Source: Ascidia mentula | Taxonomy: Eukaryota; Chordata; Ascidiacea; Phlebobranchia; Ascidiidae | Direction: 5' to 3' | Assembly: GCA_947561715.1 (NCBI GenBank) | Contig: OX387198.1 | Coordinates: forward strand, 8,308,001 to 8,372,000 | DNA: 64,000 nt | Shown: positions 39,582 through 48,816 of the stretch, piece by piece | Position numbering within the stretch: the stretch's first letter is position 1 | How the letters are laid out: each line of letters opens with the position of its first letter | Translations under genes and position numbers: made by a program | Notes under the pieces: generated by a model | Seen by the model: only the letters and a program-made list of their open reading frames with translations | The model's database searches: none | What the model was told of the DNA's origin: nothing

Positions 39582-41189
39582 CACAACGCCAGGATATTGC
39601 TGTTGAGGAGTTTTACGGTGTTGCTGAAGACTAGAGGTGAAACTGATGGGTTGCAAAATGTTCTGCGAAGTATTCGTTCGTGTTATTATAATTTCACAAA
39701 AAAGAGGACAAGAAAATTAAAAAAATGAGGCATAAGTAATTGCTGTTGAAACAAATGGCTTCAATTTCTTGACGTTTCAAAACACTGGCGCAAAAAATAA
39801 ACATTGAACGTTTCGGTTTTCAAACTGCATTACTTTTTTGCATTTTTTGTTGTTCTTTCAGAATTATTCAACTTGTTTTGCGCAGACCCATTAAACACAT
39901 TTTTCGCTCACGTCAACGGCTAAAGAGATCGTAAGTACTCTCTCCACAGTTTGGCGCGCCCAATGTTTACCTGAAATGTAGACGATGGGGAAGATGAGCT
40001 GACAGCAATTTTCTAATGACATGAACCATCTGGGCGGCATGACATAATGCAGAGCTAATGGCAACAGCTGAGTTTTGCGTTCTGTGCTGTACGATAAAAC
40101 TCTCTGAAGCACTGGACATCGAAGTACTTGCTGTGGGCGGGTCAGATCCGGCCTGTCTGTAATTGGCCTCAAGCCAGTTCACATATAGGGCGTAGTTTCC
40201 ATCTGAGGGTGCACTGGCTTCATCGGTTCCAACAGCTATTTGTACCACATCACTGATACCAGCCTACAAAGATAGGAATGTACACTGTACTAGTGGACCA
40301 CCGGGCCAACTTGGTAAAGTCTGCGGACACACAGAGGTCAAAACCAACAAAAAGGGAAACAAATTGCCAATTAAAGCAACTGGTGTACAGTTCTGTAATG
40401 ATAATTTATTGGAGATCTACTTTTAGTTTTTGGCACTGTTATCTCTGACAAGTTTTTTAATGTTTTGAATGATATATATTAGCTAAAACACATAAAGTAT
40501 TAAGGAAAATCTTGTTGACCCCAGCAATAGGTCACAGTGGACTCGTAACTGGTCCATTTATGCTGGTAAAAAATTGGACAAACACCTTGTGGTGAAAATA
40601 CACTAAAACACAATTATACATGTGTAACACTAACAAAATATAGATTTGGAATTTTGGTAAAATTTAATTAAAACTTATTACATTTCAGTGTGTTTCTCTT
40701 TAGATATTTGACATTGCAAAGTTACTACAAGTACAATCAGCAGCAAATTGTATTGAAACCTGTTGGTCAACCCATCGTCCATGCACAAAAGACATTCTTC
40801 TTGCCTCCTCCAGTTCCTCTTGCAACAGAATGGTATCCTTGTCCGAAATAAGTTGTTCTTGTCCATCAATGCTGAAATGTAGCAGATTTTTATACCACGG
40901 TAGTGTGTTGATACAGACTATAATTTGAAACAGAAAAGGGAAGAAGAGGCTTTTGTAATGTAATGGAGGTTAAGATCTTTCCATTTAAACTTACGATGTG
41001 ACTGCTTCGATCTGTTTTGACACTTTAATCGGGAAAATGTATTCTCCAAGCATTGCAATGTGATCCACTTGAGTTTTCCTCAGGTTTTCTTGCAATGGAC
41101 CAAGCCTCGACAACACTGTGGTAATGTTTGTCTAAATAAAGTGAAAAGTGATGAATTATTATATTACGAAATGTCCATATATCAATATA

Positions 41190-41352
41190 TACGTTAGGTT
41201 TACAGGCTTCGTAGCGCAGGCATTGCAGCCTAGCTGGATCAACCACTTTTTCCCAACAAGTCGAAGTGATCTGAAAAATGCTCCTGGTGAGGTTTGAACT
41301 CACGACCCTGGACTAACCAGGCCCAACGCTCTATCATTAGAGCCACGGAGCT
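41190..41352 (-). repeat. tRNA-derived SINE in an ATG14 intron
   Basis: The minus strand of 41352-41279 reads as a tRNA head. It has a D-stem GCTC/GAGC, a B box GTTCAAACC in a T-arm with perfect GTGAG/CTCAC pairing, and an acceptor GCTCC paired with GGAGC. The anticodon loop is two bases too long and A1 is unpaired, so it is not a normal tRNA. A body of about 90 bp follows into an AT-rich end. The body mimics an exon (TTTTTCAG acceptor) but is 67 nt and would shift the ATG14 frame, while the flanking exons 41501 and 41131 join in phase without it. Confidence 0.5.
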
Positions 41353-42269
41353 TTCATGGGGTATATATATTGTGGGGAAGATACACTGGTGCGCAAGCAC
41401 ACAACATGCCAGGCAACCTTCACATATACATGTGGGTTCCTACCACTATATTCAGCATAAACAATATATAGAGTGAACTAAACAACACAAATACAAACCT
41501 GTTTGTTAAATATGTAATCCTTCATTTTCGTTTTTTTGCTTGTAATTCTGGAAAGCCGCTTTTGACACAATGATAAGGACTTCTTACTTTCTACTACAGT
41601 ATGCTGCTGATGTTCTATCTCTAGTTTTCTAGCCACAAGCAACTTCTTCAAGTGTTGTATATTTTCCTTGCACAGTGCAATGGAGCTTTTCTGCACAATG
41701 GCAATAACCTCCAATCACCTTTAAACCAAAATTTGAATGCAGGTTTACTTACGAGATGAGCTTTTTCCACAGTTGATGCAATAACACTCTCAATTCTGCA
41801 AAGTATGGCAAAATCAAAGTAAGCTTTTGCACCTATTAAAGGGAAATAAAAGCATTGGCATGCTAAAATGTTCATATCATGCTACATTATATAATATTTA
41901 ATGTGTATTACCTCTTTCTTTCCTGTTGGTGAGAAGCTATAATGTCCTTAGTGTTCTGTAGGTTCTCCTGTACAGTTCTGCAATATTTTTGTCAATTATG
42001 TAAACCACATAACTCAGGTGTAGTACCAGCATCTGCCAGTATTGTATTTACCTTAAAAGAAACATGGGACGAGCCAAATGACTTTGAGGCTTTCTGACTT
42101 TGCCCTCGTACAAAGTAAGAAAACTGGTGTCTTCATCTTTTTGCAGACACTTGGAACATGCCAAGGACTTTCCAACTTTGTCGCACACTGGGCAACGGTC
42201 GTACACAAAGCTTATTTGTGCATCTTCAAAGTCTTTGGCTGAGACTCTCCCGTTGCTATCTCCTTCCAT

Positions 42270-42685
42270 TGAAGTAACAGAAGTTCGGTCGTTTTAATTC
42301 GCCACAACTGTACATTCGGAGCAGTGTATGTTTGCAAGATCACATACAGTGACTAACACTAATTTCCTATCCTTATTGACTAATAAAAATATTTTAGTTC
42401 ATATTGGCACAAGCGCGTTTATAAAACAATGTGACGACACCTTCCAAAGACTGCACAAAGAACAAAATGCCAAACGGTTTGTTTACTTCAGAGCGCTACA
42501 AATGTCGCAAACTTGTTTTGAACTGGCGACACACTAAACAGATATGTACCTAAAACTAAAATATAAATAAAATTATTCATCATTTAAATTTTTTTAGTTG
42601 AAGCCAATTCAAATTGTTGACTAAAAATTGTTTTTATTTGACACACTGTTTAAAAAGAAATGGTGGTTTTCGCCCCACGCGACAA
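42270..42685. other. Spacer between the ATG14 start and the GT31 array
   Basis: This should contain the ATG14 promoter. It is AT-rich, with no TATA box that I would defend and no other gene. The first tandem unit of the GT31 array begins at about 42686. Confidence 0.4.
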
Positions 42686-43186
42686 ATGTCGCTTTGCCTG
42701 AAATAGATATCACTTAAGAAAGAGTCACCTGAAAAAGTCCCTAAAAATTGGTTTTGGGTTAGAAGAATGGACTAAACGTGTGTCACCTATTTTGATTTCT
42801 ACATGTAATGTAACACCGCTTTGCGTAAAACAATGATAACGTAGACTCCTAATATGGCTCCGTGTGCAGACATACTTTTTGGAATAGAAAGACACGTTGC
42901 GATATCAGGTGGCATTACAGTGACCATTGATGACTGAGCGACTGCTACCTCTGCTCTGTTCAAGTGAACGAGTATTTGGGTATAATGTGCGAACAGATAA
43001 CATAGTAGGCATTTATGAAAATTTGCGATAAAAAAGACTGTTGCCGAGCCGGTTGCCAGAAGGCTTTGGGAGTTCTGCAAGAAAGTATAACTCCATCTGC
43101 ATCTTTCGTTTCGTCTGAGTTTTTGTGATTTGAATTAGGTTAAGAAACATGCGTGCATAACTTTATCCGCCACAGTATATTTTGCA

Positions 43187-44628
43187 CTAATAATTGCACA
43201 CACACAAAGACTTATGTTTAAACTTGTCGAATATCGGCAACCACACGTCACGCATAAAATCCTCTTGGTCGGTAATAAAGCTGTGAGCAGCGTATTGCGG
43301 AGGCTGCACAACTCGTGGCCGTTTTCGATTTTGGCGGGCAAAATCAGTCACAAAAGTGTCTTCAACTTCATGGAAATTAAGCAGATGTCTCGCAATCTGC
43401 ACTGTTGCAATGTACATTCCGAAGCAAGGTAACATTTGTTCTTTGCAGTCTTTGCCATTGGTAAAGTTTCTTTTTGACACGTCTTGCAAGCACATAACCC
43501 TCAAACTGGTAAATTTATCTGCCTGTTGTAATTTTGTATATCCAACAATGGATTCTTGCAAAGCTCCGAGGTCAACCAGCACGTTGTCGTTGGCCAAGGC
43601 GTAATGGTAGTTTTCTGGAAGATGTCTAGAAGCCCATTGCATTCCTGCTATCGCCCCCGCGCTGTTCAAAAAACATAAAATGGTTTACTGCTTTTTATAA
43701 ACTTTAACTGCAAATGACCAGAAAGAAATGTGTCAATCCAAGGCTTATATATCGTAATAAAATGGCCTGCTACCTGCATTTATCTCCACCCTTATAAACG
43801 AGAAGATCCCCATATCTCCAGCTTTCTTTCCACAGCAGATCGTTGATTTTGGTGTGATGCGTTTCGCTCACAACAAAAACCACGTTTATGAAACCGCCAT
43901 CGACGTAGTCCCACGAAGCCCACGTGCGACGGATAAGTTCACGACGTCCGAGGTTGTCGGGGCTTGATTTTACGAAAATTACTAGCTTACTAATTGAGCC
44001 TGAGCGAAAAAACAATCCAGTTATGCAATAACAGAAACATATAGTTAAAGTTTTTTAAACAGTGAACTATATTGTATAAGATTGTAATCGACACACTCTG
44101 TTTTGTGTATAGTTGTGTTTAAATTTTACCTTTTGTTGTGTTGCACCGAGTTAAGTTGCAAGGTAAGGTAAAAGGCACTTTAGGTTGCCAAACCACGTGA
44201 AGTTTTGGATGCCGCTGTCGCTGGCCCCATGTATCTCTTCCAAGCAGCGATTGGGAATCTGGTTTTAGGTTTCTGTCAAACAATGGATCGCAAAATACAC
44301 TACAAAGCATTCATGTGTACAACAAAGCTTGTAACCACAAAACGTATTACAGTTGTTTTGTTCCAAGAACCCATCGCAGTTTGATTGTGTTACTGTGACA
44401 AACATTTTACACAACTGGGAGTTATATTTACTGGTTTACTCAAAAAATATCCCAGTTCTAATGTCATGCAGTTGTTAAGTAACTGTTAACTACTTACCGT
44501 TTTAAGGCTATGCTCGTTTTCAACATATAACCTTGGAAGAGATACAACAACAGAAAAATATAAAATGTAACAGCCACAAGCCTGAGGGCCTTTTGACTTA
44601 ACTGAGTTCCAAAAACTGATATCTCCAT
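43187..44628 (-). CDS. GT31 beta-1,3-galactosyltransferase-like protein A1, metal-binding motif altered
   Basis: Four exons: 44628-44498, 44299-44130, 43999-43774, 43661-43187 (stop TAG), with consistent phases. Exon 1 gives a type II signal anchor (LVAVTFYIFLLLYLF), as for Golgi glycosyltransferases. Exon 2 is a lumenal stem with an N-glycosylation sequon. Exon 3 carries the GT31 signature RRTWASW, then VVFVV. Exon 4 has GMQWASRHLPENYHYA, then N-D-N (codons 43583-43591) where active family members have D-x-D, then CFGMYIAT and VEDTFVTD in place of the usual (E/D)DV.(I/V)TG. The fold looks complete, but both metal-binding acids are lost, so transferase activity is doubtful. All three A copies keep the reading frame. 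Confidence 0.85.
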
Positions 44629-46198
44629 AACTGTTTTCCTACAGGCTATCTGAAAATGCTCCAGCTAAGTCTATCAAAAAAGCACAACGTCAACTTGTGC
44701 ATTCAACATTACAATAATTTATTCAATGTCTTAGAATCGCACGACCGCAACCTGGCTGTTAAACCGCCGTAGTCTACGTAAACTCTCCCAGGTAATGCTG
44801 GTATTCAAGACAAAGACAAAGAGTGTCACGTTTCAATCTTTTAATCTTCTAATTTCGGGCGTATAAAGAACCTACGTATAAAATCAGTTTACAACAAGTG
44901 TCTTACATTTCAGGACGAAAATCTTGTCGGCTCCAGTTTTGGTGCACACACACTCACGCTGTACGCGCGTGGGTAGTTAGTCTAGCAATGCCCACAGGCA
45001 CGAAAACGTCATGACGGTAACGAAAAACGACGACATAATGGTCACACGACACACGTGCACAGTTTCTTATGTTTGAATTGGCCATAGATTAACTTCCAAT
45101 CTTCTCGCAAAAACTGCGCAATTGCGAGGTTTGTTTTCTGGCAAAACCAGTATAGTGCGTGGCTGCGTAGCTCGCACCTTGCACTACCATTGACTCTGGA
45201 ATCGAAAGCTTCTCTCGCAAGATTCCCGTGATCCAAACGTCGTCGACACGAAGTGGTTCAAAATCACGGGAAATTTTTAGGAGCCTTTGAGCCATGCCCA
45301 CGGAAGTAGCGTACATGCCGCCGAGGCAAGATTTCTGGCCCGTACTCCTCCTTGGAGATGAACCACTTGCTTCCTGCATTGCGAAATGGCCTGGCCTTGT
45401 CAAGTACACGATACAGACATATTAGAGGAAAGATATATGTGGCGTTGCTGCCAAAGATGTTCATGTTGGACTCGATGGTTTCTTGCATGACACCAAGATT
45501 CACGAGAAAGTCATCGTCCGCTGTCGCGTACAAATAATGATGTGGAAGGTTTTCTGTTGCCCATTGCATTCCCGTTAGCGTTTTTGTTGCTATGTGCCTA
45601 CAGTTACAAGAATGTGTGCTTGGGGTTTAGTACAATGAGATAATTTGCCGTTCTCATATATGTTTCTTTATGCGCTATTACGATTCCAAAAATGCTACAT
45701 CATCCTTAACCAACGCACTGCACGTTAATAGGGCTTGTACAAAAATCATTATATTTTAAGGGAACAATAATGATTATTGGAATATTGGACTATTTACAGG
45801 CGTCTAAAATACCGAAATGGAAGACGCGGTAGAAGGTACGGACAATCATTTCTACCTTCATTGACTATGAATGATACCGCGCCCAACGAAGCTGCTTTGT
45901 ATGCCACAGGTGTACGATCTTGCGTGAATGGGAAAAAAACACAGTAGTCTTTGTGCGTCTTTCAACCAGCAAACCAACCAGTTTGTTATTGTAATATACC
46001 TGTAATCGTCTGGACCGTTATAGTTCAATATGTCAGAGTTCCTCAAAGCTTCCTCCCGCAGCAAATCTTTTGTCATCTGGTTATCCGGGGCCCCGATGAC
46101 AAAAATAACCTGCATGAAGCCAGTTGAATTATGAATCTGACGCTCTTCTGGTGGAGAACAACAAATATACACCTTTTGTTTAAAAAAGATTGTATTTT

Positions 46199-46246
46199 CT
46201 GACGTTTCGCCTGTACGTACGACTAGGCTTCTTCAGAGAATAAAAC
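46199..46246 (-). ncRNA. Hammerhead ribozyme-like motif (minus arm)
   Basis: Mirror image of the motif at 46868-46925: CTGAAGA, helix GCCT/AGGC, GAAACGTC. It is present because the palindrome duplicates the 3' UTR of the Penelope element on the other strand. Confidence 0.55.
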
Positions 46247-46867
46247 AAACACAGTAGCGAAGCGAACCAACAGGGCAAAGAAATTGAGCGACGAAAAAAC
46301 AAAAGGGCGTAACAGCTAAAACACAGCGGGACATAATTCAATGGACAACATCGATCATGGGTCAAACGGCCAAACATGAGAAACAAAAGTCACGAATTGT
46401 TACGGGCGAAATTGCGGAACACGGGCGAAAGTACTTTTCCATCGTTCCGATTTAAAACATTCGGTAGCGAATTAATATAATAATTTTCCACAACCAACCG
46501 TTTTGCCAAAATTGTTTCTTGTTTTAATACTTTTGCTTCCTTCCAATTGATACGGTGGTCGGATCAATTGGAAGGAAGCAAAAGTATTAAAACAAGAAAC
46601 AATTTTGGCAAAACGGTTGGTTGTGGAAAATTATTATATTAATTCGCTACCGAATGTTTTAAATCGGAACGATGGAAAAGTACTTTCGCCCGTGTTCCGC
46701 AATTTCGCCCGTAACAATTCGTGACTTTTGTTTCTCATGTTTGGCCGTTTGACCCATGATCGATGTTGTCCATTGAATTATGTCCCGCTGTGTTTTAGCT
46801 GTTACGCCCTTTTGTTTTTTCGTCGCTCAATTTCTTTGCCCTGTTGGTTCGCTTCGCTACTGTGTTT

Positions 46868-46925
46868 GTTTTATTCTCTGAAGAAGCCTAGTCGTACGTA
46901 CAGGCGAAACGTCAGAAAATACAAT
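46868..46925 (+). ncRNA. Hammerhead ribozyme-like motif (plus arm)
   Basis: CTGAAGA (46878-46884) matches the CUGANGA core. GCCT (46886-46889) pairs with AGGC (46902-46905) as helix II. GAAAC (46906-46910) and GTC follow, so helix III would be only AC/GU. Flanking TTCT and AGAA form a short helix I. A self-complementary ACGU helix III is the known hallmark of small hammerhead variants of Penelope-like elements that cleave as dimers. Sequence evidence only. Confidence 0.6.
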
Positions 46926-47767
46926 CTTTTTTAAACAAAAGGTGTATATTTGTTGTTCTCCACCAGAAGAGCGTCAGATTCATAATTCATTATGATACCA
47001 GGTGGTCAAAGCCTATTTTCAGTTTTCATGAAGCCAGTTTGTATGAAATTCCAATAACCCCAAGTGCGACGAACCAGATTGCGTTTTTGGAAGTTGCCAG
47101 CCGTTGATTTTATGAACACTACCAGGTTCCAATTCCTATCTGCATACAAAATAACAAGTTACACTTCATTATTATTGAAAATGTTGCATAACGGCGTGTA
47201 TAAAGAATTTCGTTTATTTGAGATCTCCAGTGTTTCTTTGTTGTCGTCAGGAAAATAACATCAACCGATAAACTTCCCAACGTAACCAAGTTAAACGTCA
47301 ATCCAAGTTGTTGGGTTGAAGAATAGGATTTAAGCACGCTGCCAAAACTTAAACAAGCGCTTGTTACGCTGTTTCAGAAACATCAATGCTGCATTTACTA
47401 TACATGAATGTTTGGTTTGACTTATATATGACAATGCTGCAATCGCTACAAAAACATATTTTTTAATTTCAGTGCTGGACGACCCGGAAAGAGGAACTGA
47501 CAACCACCAGTGTGTAAATGAGCTTAATTTCTGTGACGTTAAACCAGGGCCGCTTACCATTCCTTGTCCTGCAAGGGTTGCAATTTTCCTCCAACAGAGC
47601 CCTTGGCTCATGAAAGTAGGTCAAATTGACATAGTCTTTGCTTCGGTTTGAGACTATTGGAAGTTCACTGTTGTTGACAGCGACAGGTTCTTCCGTTACG
47701 TTTACGGGCGTATCAGTCCAGTTGACATAGTCGTTGATTTCGTAGCTGGGTATCCAATTCCGAATCC

Positions 47768-47942
47768 TAAAGTGCACATAATCATGCCGAGGCTTATAGT
47801 GCTGTTTGTGGAAGCAACTACGTTTTTGTGTTTGTAAATTTATGTAGCGTATTTACTCGATTGTAAGCCACAGCTTATAAACTTTTTTAACCTACCGTTT
47901 GTGCGGCTTACAATCGAGGACGGCTTACATTTATTTTTTATT
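47768..47942 (-). repeat. Inverted-repeat-bearing intron 1 of gene B (units 1 and 2)
   Basis: This 174-bp stretch occurs in B1 and B2 (54781-54950) but is precisely missing in B3, where TTTCAA abuts AGGATTCGG. It carries CGATTGTAAGCC and its inverse GGCTTACAATCG about 45 bp apart; the B2 copy has lost a few bases of the inverse. It is either a small insertion enlarging the intron or sequence deleted from B3. Confidence 0.55.
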
Positions 47943-48344
47943 TGAAATTACACAATGTGAAGAGCGTTAGCCATGTCAACAACAAAAACAAAAGAGCGTT
48001 CATCTCTTGTATATTTGCATAACAATTTTGGTACAAACACGTTTCCAGCAACGTTTCTGTCGAACAGCAAAAAGCACTTTGTAAAAAGCCCAAGTATAAT
48101 ATGTCGCTTTGCCTGAAATAGATATCATATAGGAAAGAGTCACCTGAAAAAGTCCCTAAAGATTGGTTTTGGGTTAGAAGAATGGACTAAACGTGTGTCA
48201 TCTATTTTGATTTCTACATCTAATGTAACACCGCTTTGCGTAAAACAATGGTAATGTTGACTCCTAATATGGCTCCGTGAGCAGACTTACTTTTTGGAAT
48301 AGAAAGACACGTTGCGATATCAGGCGGAATTACAGTGACCAAAT

Positions 48345-48560
48345 CAAATCATGTTTATTTTGCGAAAAAAAGCAACTACGCGTAAGAACAATATACAAGG
48401 AAATGAAATGGTATGGGCACCGATAAAACTATCAAGGTTATCGAGTCAGGCGCCCATGTAAAGGTGATTTCCTCACGAAGAATCACCGTCTGTCGTAGGA
48501 TCGCAGCCATGCAGTCGCACTGGGAGGTGATGGGTTGCGACAAGCTGCCAATGGTGACTG
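48345..48560 (-). repeat. Dispersed repeat with GATTT-type tail, copy in unit 2
   Basis: Inserted in the 3' flank of A2 between ACAGTGACCA and the GACTGAGC block, which are nearly adjacent in unit 1 (about 42921-42940). Read on the minus strand it ends CATGATTTGATTTGG. It is the same family as 16595-16765. Exact ends and target duplication are unclear. Confidence 0.65.
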
Positions 48561-48816
48561 AGCAATTAACTGCTACCTCTGTTCAAGGGAACGAGTATTT
48601 GGGTATAATGTGCGAACAGATGACATAGTAGGCATTTATGACAAGTTGCGATAAAAAAAGACTGTCGTCGAGCCGGTTGCCAGAAGGCTTTGGGAGTTCT
48701 GCAACAAAGTATAACTCCATCTGCATCTTTCGTTTCGTCTGAGTTTTAAAGTTGAGATTTGAATTAGGTTAAGAAACATGCGTGCATAACTTTATCCGCC
48801 ACAGTTATATGTTGCA

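Larger units (their letters stand above)
35600..42269 (-). pseudogene. ATG14: ATG14/Barkor autophagy protein gene, coding exon interrupted by an hAT transposon
   Basis: Atg14 targets the class III PI3-kinase complex (Vps34-Vps15-Beclin 1) to autophagosome formation sites. Exons: about 42269-42053, 41982-41913, 41797-41756, 41694-41501, 41131-40995, 40871-40759, 40264-39972, 39662-39574 plus 36567-36480 (one exon split by the transposon), about 36440-36405, about 36208-36047, 35738-35600 (TGA). The N-terminus has the CPVC...CSKC cysteine repeats of ATG14; the middle is coiled coil. Then come YIFPI, EEARRMSFVHGRW and NSAVAISSALCHAAQMVHVI, all with close ATG14 counterparts. The C-terminal GLVTSALNWAKGWWG suits the membrane-sensing BATS end. 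Across the insertion the halves read NSNILALCLQ and QGVDGFTMNP...TLRNL, continuous if the element and one target copy are removed. The phase joining the two exons after 36480 is unsettled. The empty gene looks functional; this copy is broken unless the element is spliced out. Confidence 0.88.
46126..47026. mobile_element. Penelope-like element insertion arranged as a perfect palindrome
   Basis: Arms 46125-46550 and 46564-46989 (426 bp each) are mirror images around a 13-bp spacer; mirrored positions sum to 93114 throughout. Each arm, read outward from the centre, encodes the last 51 codons of a Penelope-type ORF. On the plus arm this is 46569-46724, with the motif VVENYYI and the ending NVLNRNDGKVLSPVF, as in the C-terminus of GIY-YIG Penelope proteins. 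A 3' UTR with a hammerhead core follows. The insertion is flanked by a 13-bp duplication CATGAAGCCAGTT (46113-46125, 47027-47039) in the RRTW exon of B1. About 37 bp at 46990-47026 are unpaired. Confidence 0.85.
45042..48003 (-). pseudogene. GT31 beta-1,3-galactosyltransferase-like pseudogene B1, split by a Penelope palindrome
   Basis: Exons: 48003-47954 (signal anchor MNALLFLLLTWLTLFTL), 47766-47558 (stem with five N-glycosylation sequons), 47139-46000 (RRTWGYW exon, split by the insertion 46126-47026), 45597-45042. The catalytic exon keeps ATADDDFLVNLG and VDDVWITGILREK, so the ancestor was a plausible enzyme. An 11-bp loss at about 45330 (one of two GATTTC repeats plus the spacer, compared with B3) and a 1-bp loss at about 45109 shift the frame; translation would stop soon after the first. 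The palindrome adds a third lesion. B2 shares the two deletions but not the palindrome. Confidence 0.85.
42686..48100. repeat. GT31 tandem unit 1 (genes A1 and B1)
   Basis: The unit opens with ATGTCGCTTTGCCTGAAATA and closes with AAAAGCCCAAGTATAAT; the same opening and closing sequences recur at 48101/55106 and 55107/61722. It contains A1, B1 and the Penelope palindrome. From about 43.2 to 48.0 kb it is nearly identical to unit 2 at a constant offset of about 5635 bp, apart from private insertions. Confidence 0.85.

Noticed and set aside
41206-41273. Possible extra ATG14 exon with a perfect acceptor
   Set aside because: Its 67 nt would break the frame, the neighbouring exons join in phase without it, and it follows directly on a tRNA-like SINE head.
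41279-41352. Functional tRNA gene
   Set aside because: Two-base-expanded anticodon loop and a mismatched acceptor end; better explained as a SINE head.
46180-46934. Identical 68-residue open frames on opposite strands
   Set aside because: They mirror each other only because the Penelope arms are a palindrome; they lie across the 3' UTR and hammerhead region, not a protein.
47280-47339. Possible extra stem exon of gene B after TTTTGGCAG
   Set aside because: It would bring an in-frame stop, whereas exon 2 (ends AAT G) and exon 3 (starts AT AGG) join in phase directly.
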